NCBI GenBank assembly: GCA_024970065.1
Contig: CP103908.1
Location: 806,001 to 870,000 of the forward strand
Direction of reading: 5' to 3'
DNA length: 64,000 nucleotides
Source: Pediococcus acidilactici
Lineage (GTDB): Bacteria; Bacillota; Bacilli; Lactobacillales; Lactobacillaceae
Of the stretch, positions 17,259 through 26,095 are shown piece after piece. Under the pieces are notes generated by a model. The model searched no databases. It was given only the letters and a program-made list of their open reading frames with translations, and was not told the origin of the DNA. How positions within the stretch are numbered: position 1 is the stretch's first letter; each line of letters begins with the position of its first letter. The position numbers and the translations under genes are program-made.

Positions 17259-18646
17259 TGACGGAACCAATGGATGAATTAGCCCCAAACGACTCATTTA
17301 TTGTAAATACTGACCGACAAATGGCTGACTACGAAAGGCGGGCATTAACGGCGTTATACCGACCGTTGTTGTCATCAGATGCGCATAGCTTAGCTGAGAC
17401 GCTTTGGGAATTAAATGCGGAAGCAACGGTTCTAAACGAACAGTTTACCCACACGGTATTACTAAATTGGCTGGGGATCGATCTGCCAGCAATTGTGGAA
17501 GCCCGAGGCCGCTTAGAATCCCTAGGACTATTAAAGACTTTTCGTAAGCAAGTTGATAACCGGGCGCTATTTTTATATATTTTGCAAGCGCCTGCCGATC
17601 CGATCACCTTTTTTAAAGATGATACACTAAGTGCATTGTTGTTGGGGGCCGTCGGCGAAACCGAATTTGAGCGGTTAAGTCGCCGCTTAATTAAGCGGCA
17701 AGTTGAGCATGCTGATTTTTACGACGTGTCTAAAAATTTGGGAGACTATTTCCAAATTGGAAGTAGCGTAGTTGATAAGCCTACCTCAATTGCCGCCGTA
17801 CAAAAGCAGCTGCAACCGGCAAAGACAAAAAACGTTAAGGAAACCCTTAACAAGAATTTTGATTTTAAACTGCTTACTCAAATGCTTAGTACTAGTTTTG
17901 TGGACCGGCAGAGTTTGGAAGAAAACCGGCACCTCATTATGGTCGAGCAAACCATTTATGGAATTACGGAAAGTGAAATGGCTGAGTTAATTAAGGCAGC
18001 CACTAATTTTCAAGACAACCGAATCGATAGTCAGGCGTTAAAGACGCGAATTGCCCAAAAATACGCTAGTTTGCATCAGCAAAAAGCTCCCAGCACGACG
18101 TCGAGTTCCACGGTTCCAACTTCGCCGGCTAAACTCAATTTAGAGGGGCTTACTGCAGAAGAACAAACGGTAATTAAAACCACGTATGCGTTAGCGCCAA
18201 TAGATTTTATTGATCAGATCAAGCAAGAGACCGGAGGCTTTACCACCACGGCAGAAAAGCGGGTGATTACTGGCCTAGTGGAAACTGGTCAGCTTCCAAT
18301 TAGCGTCATTAATTTTCTAATTTTTTACGTCTTGGTCGATCAAGGTCGTGCGACCCTAAATAAAAACTTGGTAGAAGCAATTGCTAACGAGTGGATTAAA
18401 AATGGGGTTCGAACTCCACGGCAAGCTTTAGAGTTTGTGCGTGACCGCCAAGCTAAGAAGCAAAAACAGGCTACCAAAGCATACGGCAGACGGAAACCAG
18501 TTGTTCAACGCGAAACCCTGCCAGATTGGGCCAAGGATAGCGAAAAATCTGTACCAACTAGTTCTAATAGTACGCAAGCTGCTCCAACCACTGCGGAAAT
18601 TAATGAAAAATTGAAAAAATTGCGTGAACGGCGAAAGGAGGAATAG
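17258..18646 (+). CDS. dnaB: Replication initiation and membrane attachment protein DnaB
   Basis: This is the Gram-positive helicase-loading co-factor (not the replicative helicase). The 462-residue protein has an N-terminal DnaB_1-type winged-helix region, a Ser/Thr-rich linker near residues 275-295, and a C-terminal DnaB_2/DnaD-like domain (about 300-400), ending in a polar, charged tail that contains KKLRERRKEE. It sits directly between nrdR and dnaI, the classical Bacilli order, and starts by a TAATG overlap with nrdR. Confidence 0.93.
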   Translation: MTEPMDELAPNDSFIVNTDRQMADYERRALTALYRPLLSSDAHSLAETLWELNAEATVLNEQFTHTVLLNWLGIDLPAIVEARGRLESLGLLKTFRKQVDNRALFLYILQAPADPITFFKDDTLSALLLGAVGETEFERLSRRLIKRQVEHADFYDVSKNLGDYFQIGSSVVDKPTSIAAVQKQLQPAKTKNVKETLNKNFDFKLLTQMLSTSFVDRQSLEENRHLIMVEQTIYGITESEMAELIKAATNFQDNRIDSQALKTRIAQKYASLHQQKAPSTTSSSTVPTSPAKLNLEGLTAEEQTVIKTTYALAPIDFIDQIKQETGGFTTTAEKRVITGLVETGQLPISVINFLIFYVLVDQGRATLNKNLVEAIANEWIKNGVRTPRQALEFVRDRQAKKQKQATKAYGRRKPVVQRETLPDWAKDSEKSVPTSSNSTQAAPTTAEINEKLKKLRERRKEE

Positions 18647-18649
18647 CAA

Positions 18650-19579
18650 ATGGAAAATATTCGCGAAGCGATTGAGGGATTGATGAATAAACGGAAACTC
18701 GACCAACGTTTTCAAACGGTGATGAAAACTGTTTATCAAGATCCCAAAGTTGTGGCGTTTTGCCAAGCTCACCAAGCGGAATTAACTTCAGAAGCTTTGG
18801 AACGGGGAGCGGCCAAGCTCTACGAATTTGTTAACGAACGCAAAAAGATTGCGCGACACGAACCCTCCTTTTTGCCAGGTTATGAGCCACAATTAGTACT
18901 CAGTAACCACTTAATTGATATTGAATACGTACCTACCAAGGAAATGACGATGAAATGCCAAGTTGCCCAACGCCAAGCGTTAGTTAAGTCAATTAGTATG
19001 CCGAAATTGATTCGACGGGCAGATTTTAGTGACTATTACCAAGAGCCTGATCGGAACGCCGCTTTTAGCAAGGCGATGGATTTTGTGGATGCTTATGTGC
19101 AAGCTCCGGATCAATTCCACCGTGGCCTATACTTAACCGGTAGCTTTGGCGTAGGAAAAACTTATTTAATGGGGGCAATGGCTAACGAATTAGCTAAACA
19201 TAACTATTCGACAACGATTGTTCATTTTCCTAGCTTAGCAGTGGAATTGAAAAATACGATTGGAGATTCCAAAGAAATACAAAACAAGCTTGATGCGGTT
19301 AAACAAGCGCCGATTTTAGTAATCGATGACATCGGTGCAGATAGTATTTCAGCGTGGGTGCGGGATGATATTTTAGGCGTAATCTTAGAATATCGAATGC
19401 AAGAAGAGTTACCAACTTTCTTCACCTCGAACTTTTCGATGGAGCAATTAGAAAAAGAACATTTAACGGTTAATCAGCGTGGCGAAGCCGAGCCGCTAAA
19501 GGCCAAACGATTAATGGAACGGGTTAAATTTTTAAGTGAAGAGGTTACTTTAATCGGAAAAAATCATCGCCAGGGTTGA
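18650..19579 (+). CDS. dnaI: Primosomal protein DnaI (helicase loader)
   Basis: This AAA+ ATPase loads the replicative helicase with DnaB and DnaD. Of its 309 residues, an N-terminal helicase-interaction domain (about 1-130) is followed by AAA+ motifs: Walker A GSFGVGKTYL near 164, Walker B ILVIDDIGAD near 222, then sensor 1 FFTSNFS and a C-terminal Arg-rich RLMERVKFL. It has a GGAGGA ribosome site at the end of dnaB. Its TGA stop overlaps the -35 element of the thrS T-box promoter. Confidence 0.95.
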   Translation: MENIREAIEGLMNKRKLDQRFQTVMKTVYQDPKVVAFCQAHQAELTSEALERGAAKLYEFVNERKKIARHEPSFLPGYEPQLVLSNHLIDIEYVPTKEMTMKCQVAQRQALVKSISMPKLIRRADFSDYYQEPDRNAAFSKAMDFVDAYVQAPDQFHRGLYLTGSFGVGKTYLMGAMANELAKHNYSTTIVHFPSLAVELKNTIGDSKEIQNKLDAVKQAPILVIDDIGADSISAWVRDDILGVILEYRMQEELPTFFTSNFSMEQLEKEHLTVNQRGEAEPLKAKRLMERVKFLSEEVTLIGKNHRQG

Positions 19580-19603
19580 CAAGCAATTTTGAATGGATAT
19601 AAT
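19576..19603 (+). promoter_or_regulatory. thrS leader promoter
   Basis: A perfect TTGACA (19576-19581) and a perfect TATAAT (19598-19603) are separated by 16 bases. The -35 overlaps the dnaI stop codon (19577-19579), so the thrS transcription unit begins with no gap. Confidence 0.88.
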
Positions 19604-19609
19604 AAATTT

Positions 19610-19845
19610 GTAAATCAGAGTCAAACATGTAGTTTTTAACTTCAGGGAGCCGCGCCATGGACTGTAAGCAAAGCAACTAAAAACTTCCCACTTGGCTAGA
19701 GACTGATCGAAATATCAGTTCGGGTGCCACCGTTATCGGTTTAATTAAGTGGTGGATTACGTTTAGTAGTCTGCAACGAGGGTGGAACCGCGTGAAATAA
19801 CGTCTAACACGTCCCTGGTATGAAAATATCAGGGATTTTTTATAC
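19610..19845 (+). ncRNA. T-box leader (threonyl-tRNA sensing)
   Basis: The leader carries the T-box sequence AGGGTGGAACCGCG at 19779-19792, complementary to the tRNA acceptor end in the antiterminator. It is followed by an intrinsic terminator, stem 19812-19820 with 19827-19835, and a T-run. Uncharged tRNA-Thr should favour readthrough into thrS. A stem I can be drawn with AGTCA (19619-19623) paired to TGGCT (19694-19698); this leaves ACT (19691-19693) as a candidate threonine specifier, though that assignment is tentative. Confidence 0.9.
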
Positions 19846-19872
19846 TATTTTTTGTAAAGGGAGCGTGTAATT

Positions 19873-21816
19873 ATGGCAGAGATTAAGATTGAATTTCCAG
19901 ATGGCAGTGTAAAACCTTTTGGTGCTGGTGTCACCGTACTTGAAATTGCGAAGTCAATTGGTACAAGTTTGGCAAAAAACGCCGTTGCTGGAAAAGTTAA
20001 TGATGAATTGGTTGGCTTAGATCAACCACTTGACCAAGATGGAAAGGTTGAGATCATTACCAGGGATTCTGAAGATGGACAATTGGTAAACTGGAATTCG
20101 GCAGCCTTAGTATTGACAAGTGCAATCAAGAGCATTTATCCGGAAATCCGGATTGGGGAAATTGGTAACATTGAACATGGTTTTTATGCTGACACTGACA
20201 AGGAAGGTCAACAAATTTCGGTCGACGAACTCCCCGCTATTGAAGACAAAATGAAAGACATGATTCAAGCAAAGGTTGCTTTGAATCACGAAATGTTAAG
20301 TGTTGAAGATGCTTTGGCTAAGGTTGATAGTGATCCTTACCAAGCTAAGTTAGTTAAGAAAAACGCTAAAGACGGTAAGGTCAACGTATACGACGTTGAT
20401 GGCAGCTTAATCGTTAGCGACTGCGTTGCATTACCAGATGCTTCGGCATTGAAAGCTATCAAATTGCTATCCGTTGCGGGTGCTTATTGGGAAGGTAAGT
20501 CAAGTAATCCAATGTTACAACGGATTTACGGTACTTCATTCTTCAACCAAAAAGACTTGGATGCAGAATTAGCACGCCAAAAGGAAGCACGTGAACGTGA
20601 CCACCGGGTAATTGGTAACGAACTTGACCTCTTCTTTGTTGATCCAGAAGTGGGTGCGGGATTACCATACTGGATGCCAAACGGGGCAACCATCCGTCGG
20701 ACAATCGAACGTTACATCATCGACAAGGAAGTCCAACACGGTTACCAACACGTATATACACCAGTATTAATGAACCTTGATGCTTACAAGACTTCCGGAC
20801 ACTGGCAACACTACCGGGAAGATATGTTCCCACCAATGGACATGGGTGACGGTGAAATGCTTGAATTGCGGCCAATGAACTGCCCATCCCATATTCAAGT
20901 TTACAAGCACCACATTCGTTCATACCGTGAATTACCATTACGGATTGCTGAACTTGGAATGATGCACCGTTACGAAAAATCTGGTGCCCTTTCTGGTTTG
21001 CAACGGGTACGTGAAATGACGTTGAACGATGGACACACTTTCGTTGCGCCTGATCAAATCCAAGAAGAATTCAAGAAAGTTCTACAATTGATGGTTGAAG
21101 TTTATCGCGACTTTGACATTACGGATTACACATTCCGGCTTAGTTACCGTGATCCTGAAAATACTGAAAAGTACTTTGACGATGACGAGATGTGGAACCA
21201 CTCACAATCAATGCTTAAAGCTGCGATGGACGACCTTGGTTTAGATTACGTTGAAGCAGAAGGCGAAGCTGCTTTCTACGGTCCAAAGCTTGACGTACAA
21301 ACAAAGACGGCACTTGGTAACGAAGAAACTCTATCAACAATCCAATTAGACTTCATGTTGCCAAAACAATTCGACTTACATTACGTCGGTGCCGATGGGG
21401 AAGAACATCGCCCAGTTATGATTCACCGTGGCTTAGTTTCAACTATGGAACGCTTTACGGCTTACCTAATTGAAATGTACAAGGGTGCCTTCCCAACCTG
21501 GTTAGCACCAAAACAAGTTACGATCATCCCAGTTAAGGATGATTTGCATGGTGAGTACGCAGATAAATTGCGTGAACAAATGGCTGACCAAGACATCCGG
21601 GTTGAAGTTGACCACCGCAACGAAAAGATGGGTTACAAGATCCGCGAAGCCCAAACTCAAAAGATTCCGTACATCTTAGTAGTTGGGGACAACGAAATGG
21701 ATGCTAACTCAGTCAGTGTTCGTCGTTATGGTGAAGACGATTCACAAACTGTTTCGGTAGATCAATTTATACAAGACATTGAGGCTGACATTAATAGCTA
21801 CAGCCGTAAAAACTAA
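19873..21816 (+). CDS. thrS: Threonyl-tRNA synthetase
   Basis: This class II synthetase has 647 residues, full length. Domains are TGS (1-60, [14 protein letters not shown]), the editing N2 domain (about 65-240, including HGFYAD near 100), the catalytic core with motif 2-type LRPMNCPSH near residue 335 (zinc Cys) and HRPVMIHRG near 515, and an anticodon-binding domain (about 545-647). It has a GGGAGCG ribosome site. Expression is controlled by the upstream T-box, so a shortage of charged tRNA-Thr raises the enzyme. A strong terminator follows. Confidence 0.98.
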   Translation: MAEIKIEFPDGSVKPFGAGVTVLEIAKSIGTSLAKNAVAGKVNDELVGLDQPLDQDGKVEIITRDSEDGQLVNWNSAALVLTSAIKSIYPEIRIGEIGNIEHGFYADTDKEGQQISVDELPAIEDKMKDMIQAKVALNHEMLSVEDALAKVDSDPYQAKLVKKNAKDGKVNVYDVDGSLIVSDCVALPDASALKAIKLLSVAGAYWEGKSSNPMLQRIYGTSFFNQKDLDAELARQKEARERDHRVIGNELDLFFVDPEVGAGLPYWMPNGATIRRTIERYIIDKEVQHGYQHVYTPVLMNLDAYKTSGHWQHYREDMFPPMDMGDGEMLELRPMNCPSHIQVYKHHIRSYRELPLRIAELGMMHRYEKSGALSGLQRVREMTLNDGHTFVAPDQIQEEFKKVLQLMVEVYRDFDITDYTFRLSYRDPENTEKYFDDDEMWNHSQSMLKAAMDDLGLDYVEAEGEAAFYGPKLDVQTKTALGNEETLSTIQLDFMLPKQFDLHYVGADGEEHRPVMIHRGLVSTMERFTAYLIEMYKGAFPTWLAPKQVTIIPVKDDLHGEYADKLREQMADQDIRVEVDHRNEKMGYKIREAQTQKIPYILVVGDNEMDANSVSVRRYGEDDSQTVSVDQFIQDIEADINSYSRKN

Positions 21817-21833
21817 AAAACTTTAGCTTTTGA

Positions 21834-21875
21834 GGGCTATGTAAATCCACGCGGATTTACATAGCCCTTTTTTAG
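21834..21875 (+). terminator. thrS terminator
   Basis: A perfect 15-bp stem (GGGCTATGTAAATCC with its complement, loop ACGC) is followed by seven T residues. Confidence 0.93.
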
Positions 21876-21933
21876 TTGCCCAAAGATGCTTTGAAAGATC
21901 GATTTACGGCTAAGCAAGGAAAGATGTTTCGTG

Positions 21934-21939
21934 TATAAT
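21934..21939 (+). promoter_or_regulatory. candidate lytS promoter -10
   Basis: TATAAT 41 bases before lytS. The expected -35 is poor. Confidence 0.45.
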
Positions 21940-21979
21940 TGAAGGAAAGAAACTTCTTAAGCACGAAAGAAGGATTCAG

Positions 21980-23725
21980 ATGTTAAACTTAACGCTCCTA
22001 ATGATTGAACGGGTAGGCCTGATTATAATTTTGGCCTTTTTTCTCGTTAATTTTCCGCCGTTTCGAAAATTGCTTTTCCGGCAAGATGGTGCAGCAAAGT
22101 TCCAACTATTAGTCATTTTCTCCTTTTTTACAATTACGGCTAACTTGATTGGGATTGAGCTTTCGCCCGATAATTCCATTCACTTTAATCCGCTACTATT
22201 ACGAATTCCAGCGGGTTATTCAGTGGCTAATATTCGAATTTTAACGGTTACGGTGTCTGGGATTATTGGCGGTCCGGTGGTGGGTGGCATTGTTGGTGCA
22301 GTTGCCGGGGTTCACCGCGTTTTACAAGAATCTTTAACAAATGACGCACTTTTTTATATTCCAAGCTCAATTTTAATTGGAATTTTATCCGGGATGTTTT
22401 CTAATCAAAAGCAGCATCGGTTTGCAACCATGAAACCGTGGCACGGTTTTTTGATTGGCCTTCTGATGGAAACCATCCAGATGACCTTTATCTTAATTTT
22501 TAGTCCTACGGGGTGGCGATTGGTAAGGTATATCGCGATTCCTATGATTACGGTCAGCGCACTAGGGACCTCGGTATTTTTATCAATCGTTGCATTGTAC
22601 TTCCGGCAAGAAGTGGATGTACAAGCAACCCAGACTCGTTCAGTGCTCCAGTTAGCGTTAAAAACGTTACCGGCGTTTCGCCAGGGACTTAATTACAAAT
22701 CGGCTCAAGAAGTTGCCAATTTAATGCTTAAGTACACCAATTTTGATGCAATCGGAATTACTGATAAGCAAAAAATCCTCGCCTTCGTCGGAGCGGGGAG
22801 CGACCATCACATTGCCGGGCAACCGATTCGAACCGATCTGTCTTTGAAAGCGATTCAATCCGGAGAGGTACAAATTGCCAATAATTTTCACGAAATTAAT
22901 TGTTCAGAACCCAAATGCCCACTCCATTCGGCAATTGTGGTCCCGTTGTTTATTAAAGAACAGATTATTGGCAGTTTAAAAGTTTATTATAAAGAACAGT
23001 GGCGATTAAGCCCGGTAGAAATTCAACTAGGGATGGGGCTCGGAGAAATCTTGGCCATGCAGATTATGCTGGGTGATATGGAAAGACAGACTGAGCTAGT
23101 TAAGGACGCAGAAATTAAATCATTGCATGCCCAAGTGAACCCGCACTTTTTCTTTAACGCAATCAATACAATTGTCGCGGTGATGCGGCAAGACAGTGAA
23201 AAGGCACGGGAGTTGTTGATCCAATTAAGTACCTATTTCCGGGCTAACTTGATGGGGAGCCGGGAGGTGGTAATTCCATTATCACAAGAATTTAAACACG
23301 TGAGAGCATATTTGTCTTTGGAACAGGCTCGTTTTCCAGGAAGGTACCGGGTGCTGTTTAGCAACGCGGTGTCCGAAAATGCCCTAGTCCCACCGTTTAC
23401 AATTCAAATTTTAGTGGAAAATGCGGTTCGTCACGCCTTTAATCCCAAAATGAAGGATCAACAGATTAAGGTGGGGGTTAGTCAAGTTGCCAATGCGTTA
23501 AAAATCGTGGTCTCGGATAACGGGCACGGAATTGACCCCCATATTTTAAAACAGTTAGGACACCAGGTGGTTGATTCTCAAAGTGGTAGTGGAACGGCTT
23601 TACAAAATTTAACCGATCGGTTTGCGGGGCTTTACGGTGAGGCAGCAAATTTAGATATACAATCAAGCTCTAAAGGAACGACAATCACCGTGAAAATACC
23701 ATTTCAAGAAGGGAAGCAAAAGTGA
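21980..23725 (+). CDS. lytS: LytS-family sensor histidine kinase
   Basis: This 581-residue membrane sensor is for the LytSR two-component pathway. The N-terminal ~210 residues have about six hydrophobic segments (5TM-5TMR_LYT type, with NIRILTVTVSGIIGGPVVGG). A GAF domain (about 220-365) is followed by a HPK-type box NPHFFFNAINTI (phospho-acceptor His 389) and an ATPase domain (about 460-575, LVENAVRHAFNP and VSDNGHGI). Relatives sense pyruvate or membrane state and switch on lrgAB through LytR. The stop overlaps the lytR ATG (TGATG). Confidence 0.94.
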   Translation: MLNLTLLMIERVGLIIILAFFLVNFPPFRKLLFRQDGAAKFQLLVIFSFFTITANLIGIELSPDNSIHFNPLLLRIPAGYSVANIRILTVTVSGIIGGPVVGGIVGAVAGVHRVLQESLTNDALFYIPSSILIGILSGMFSNQKQHRFATMKPWHGFLIGLLMETIQMTFILIFSPTGWRLVRYIAIPMITVSALGTSVFLSIVALYFRQEVDVQATQTRSVLQLALKTLPAFRQGLNYKSAQEVANLMLKYTNFDAIGITDKQKILAFVGAGSDHHIAGQPIRTDLSLKAIQSGEVQIANNFHEINCSEPKCPLHSAIVVPLFIKEQIIGSLKVYYKEQWRLSPVEIQLGMGLGEILAMQIMLGDMERQTELVKDAEIKSLHAQVNPHFFFNAINTIVAVMRQDSEKARELLIQLSTYFRANLMGSREVVIPLSQEFKHVRAYLSLEQARFPGRYRVLFSNAVSENALVPPFTIQILVENAVRHAFNPKMKDQQIKVGVSQVANALKIVVSDNGHGIDPHILKQLGHQVVDSQSGSGTALQNLTDRFAGLYGEAANLDIQSSSKGTTITVKIPFQEGKQK

Positions 23726-24459
23726 TGAAAGTATTGATTGTTGACGATGAGCCATTAGCTCGCCAAGAATTAAATTACTTATTGGAGGAAAACTCCATCG
23801 TTGATCAGGTTGCGGAAGCTGATGGGGTGGTGGAGGCCGACCAGTATGTGGTAAATGAACACCCTGATTTGGTATTTTTGGATATTAAGCTTGAAGATGG
23901 TAACGGAATGGCTTTAGCGAAAAAGTGGAAGAAAATGTCGGTTTCACCATACGTGATCTTTGCCACTGCGTACGACCAATATGCTTTAGATGCGTTTAGT
24001 GCTGAGGCAGTGGACTACGTACTCAAACCATTTGAGCAAAGTCGTATTAACGAAGCGCTTAGCCGAATCAAAAAGTTATTGGATCGGCAGCAACGGGATT
24101 CCACCAATTACCAGCAAAAATACCTTAATCCGCGATTATCAATTACTAATGAAGAACGAACGATCGTGATTAAGAAAAATAACATCATTTATTTAGAAGC
24201 GCAGGGGGGTACGGTGATTCTCCACGTGGCGAACCTGCCGTTGGTGACCAGTAAACAGCCCCTCCGAAAACTATTGGCAGAATTGGATCCGCAAAAATTT
24301 TTACAGGTGCACCGTAGCTACGTGGTTAACCTTGATTCAGTTTTTGAATTACAACCAAGTTTCAACCATACTTACCAATTGACATTATCGAACGGAATTA
24401 AGATTCCGGTGAGCCGTTCGTACGTTAACGAAACCAAACGGCACTTAGGGATGAAGTGA
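23725..24459 (+). CDS. lytR: LytR (LytTR-type) response regulator
   Basis: This 244-residue partner of LytS has a receiver domain (1-120) with VDDEP acidic residues and the phosphorylation site in FLDIKLEDG near residue 54. The C-terminal LytTR DNA-binding domain (about 140-240) has FLQVHRSYVVNLDSV and ISVSRSYV-type signatures. ATG 23725 is preferred to the in-frame GTG three bases earlier because of GGGAAG spacing. The adjacent lrgAB genes are the expected targets. LytTR proteins usually bind paired direct repeats about two helical turns apart. Confidence 0.94.
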   Translation: MKVLIVDDEPLARQELNYLLEENSIVDQVAEADGVVEADQYVVNEHPDLVFLDIKLEDGNGMALAKKWKKMSVSPYVIFATAYDQYALDAFSAEAVDYVLKPFEQSRINEALSRIKKLLDRQQRDSTNYQQKYLNPRLSITNEERTIVIKKNNIIYLEAQGGTVILHVANLPLVTSKQPLRKLLAELDPQKFLQVHRSYVVNLDSVFELQPSFNHTYQLTLSNGIKIPVSRSYVNETKRHLGMK

Positions 24460-24529
24460 GTAATAATACAGGTGACTTAGTTAATGAAAATTAAAGTTGC
24501 TGCATAAAGTTTTAGTTATCATACTTTTT

Positions 24530-24580
24530 AAAAAGTGATCATGACTCTAGTTAATTGCTTAGAGAAGTGGTCACTTTTTA
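24530..24580 (+). terminator. lytSR terminator
   Basis: A 12-bp stem AAAAAGTGATCA/TGGTCACTTTTT (one G-T pair) has an inner CTCTA/TAGAG helix and ends in a T-run. Confidence 0.8.
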
Positions 24581-24641
24581 CGTTGAAATTACTAAGGGCA
24601 TTTCATCTCGGGTAATTGGTATTCTATCCAGGATTAGGGTC

Positions 24642-24673
24642 AATTGATTGTGAAAACGGTTACAAATTGATTG
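24642..24673 (+). promoter_or_regulatory. lrgAB control region: cre site inside direct repeats
   Basis: TGAAAACGGTTACA at 24651-24664 fits the CcpA operator consensus TGWAANCGNTNWCA at every fixed position. It is enclosed by two copies of AATTGATTG (24642-24650 and 24665-24673, 23 bases start to start), which could be LytR half-sites. This lies about 75 bases before lrgA; a TAGAAT (24682-24687) could be the -10. The cre match is direct; LytR binding is inference. Confidence 0.65.
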
Positions 24674-24744
24674 AAATCACTTAGAATTAATGGTGAGCAA
24701 GGGAAGATAAGCCCTTGAATCAAGCGTTCTAAGGAGGAATTCTG

Positions 24745-25155
24745 ATGAAAAAAGATCAAGAGAAAAAGAAGACGCCGATCCTAGTTCAAATGGCGATTTT
24801 TGCGGCGATTTTATTCGTTTCGCAAATTATTTCTCAGCTATTTCCCGCAAACATTGTGGTTCCCACTCCGTTAATTGGTATGATTATTTTATATATTTTA
24901 TTGGCGACCCACATTGTAAAACTCGAACAGGTTGAAAAATTTGGCGATTTTATGATTGGATTAATTGCGTTCTTATTCGTACCCTCAGGAATCCAATTAG
25001 CCGGCAGCTTAGATTTAATGAAAAGAGAAGGGCTCCAGGATATTATCGTGGTGGTCATTTCGACAATTATTCTCCTGGTCGTAATTGCGTACGTAGGAGC
25101 ATTTTTCATTCGAATTCACCAAAAGATTACGGGCAAAAAGGGGGATGATGAATAA
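24745..25155 (+). CDS. lrgA: LrgA-family membrane protein
   Basis: This 136-residue protein has four hydrophobic segments (about 12-30, 40-60, 70-88 and 98-122) and the LrgA/CidA pattern FAAILFVSQIISQLFP and VPTPLIGMIILYILL. The family was described as holin-like. In Bacillus the homologous pair PftAB transports pyruvate under LytST-type and CcpA control, and the perfect cre site and neighbouring lytSR make that role likely here too. It has a GGAGGAATT ribosome site; the stop overlaps the lrgB ATG by one base. Confidence 0.93.
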   Translation: MKKDQEKKKTPILVQMAIFAAILFVSQIISQLFPANIVVPTPLIGMIILYILLATHIVKLEQVEKFGDFMIGLIAFLFVPSGIQLAGSLDLMKREGLQDIIVVVISTIILLVVIAYVGAFFIRIHQKITGKKGDDE

Positions 25156-25883
25156 TGGATGCAGCTTTAGCAACACCGTTTACCGGAATTTTTATTTCTT
25201 TGGTAGTTTACTTAATTGGAATGTGGCTTTTTAAAGTTAGCAAAGGTTTCTTCCTATTTACCCCGTTATTAGTTGGAATGGTTTTAGGCATTGTAATCTT
25301 AGTTCTTTGGGGGAAGGGGATTGGTTCCACGACCGTAGCGGTTTATAAAAAGTACTATTTACCAGGCGGTAACATGATTTTTTGGTTTTTAAACCCGGCT
25401 ACCGTGGCGTTTGCGATTCCGTTATACCGGCGGAACGATATTTTTAAGAAGTACTGGGTAGATGTATTCCTAACCTTGTTCGTCGGTGGTTTTATTTCCC
25501 TATTCGGTATTCACATGGTCTCCAAGCTAATGGGACTCTCCCGAGTTTCGATTGCGGCAATGCTACCTCAATCAGCAACTACCGCAATTGCCATGCCGAT
25601 TGCCAAGGGAATTGGTGGAGATCCGGCAATTACGGCAATGGTCTGCATTATCAACGCGGTAATCATCTACGCGTTGGCCGAATTCTTAATTAAAATTTTT
25701 AAGCTCAAAAATATTTCTAAAGTGGGAACTGGGTTAGGACTAGGTGTCTCCGGACACACCGTTGGTTCAGCCAAGGCGGTTCAATTAGGTTCAATTGAAG
25801 GCGCAATGGCTTCCGTAGCGGTTGTAATCGTTTCGCTAGCGATGGATATTCTAGTTCCAATCTACGTAAACCTCTTTATGTAG
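25155..25883 (+). CDS. lrgB: LrgB-family membrane protein
   Basis: This 242-residue partner of LrgA has about eight hydrophobic stretches. Conserved LrgB segments are LNPATVAFAIPLY near residue 75, MLPQSATTAIAMPIAKGIGG near 140 and GVSGHTVGSAKA near 195. It is co-translated with lrgA through TAATG. The pair probably forms one carrier or channel complex in the membrane, with pyruvate the best-supported substrate in Bacillus relatives. Confidence 0.94.
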   Translation: MDAALATPFTGIFISLVVYLIGMWLFKVSKGFFLFTPLLVGMVLGIVILVLWGKGIGSTTVAVYKKYYLPGGNMIFWFLNPATVAFAIPLYRRNDIFKKYWVDVFLTLFVGGFISLFGIHMVSKLMGLSRVSIAAMLPQSATTAIAMPIAKGIGGDPAITAMVCIINAVIIYALAEFLIKIFKLKNISKVGTGLGLGVSGHTVGSAKAVQLGSIEGAMASVAVVIVSLAMDILVPIYVNLFM

Positions 25884-25904
25884 AAAATAAATCTTGGACT
25901 TTAG

Positions 25905-25933
25905 TTGACAGAGACTGATTATTTTGGTATCTT
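25905..25933 (+). promoter_or_regulatory. infC operon promoter
   Basis: TTGACA, a 17-base spacer and TATCTT, preceded by TGG (extended -10). It lies about 163 bases before the infC start, leaving a long leader. Confidence 0.8.
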
Positions 25934-25939
25934 AGTAAA

Positions 25940-26095
25940 CGTTGAGAAAAAGCAGAGGCCACCGCTTCTCGCCTTGTAACTTAGAAGTTGCTGGGCTAAA
26001 GAACGTTGAATGGATGTTGAAGATCCAAAAGAAGCGGGTGGCGTGTGCCATCCGCTTTTCTGCATTCTCGATAATTTTCCTGGAGGTGAAGAACC
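25940..26095 (+). ncRNA. infC-rpmI-rplT leader (L20-leader-like attenuator)
   Basis: A leader of about 155 bases precedes infC. It contains a terminator-like hairpin, AAGCGGGTGGC (26032-26042) paired to GCCATCCGCTT (26047-26057), followed by TTCT, and an upstream region with alternative pairing (AGCAGAGGCCACCGC around 25950). In Firmicutes this operon is attenuated by L20 binding to the leader, so the same is likely here. The fold has not been computed. Confidence 0.65.

Noticed and set aside
24648..24665. Rex site TTGTGAAAACGGTTACAA
   Set aside because: Right half (TTACAA) departs from the Rex consensus TTCACAA at several bases; the cre reading fits every fixed position, so CcpA was preferred.
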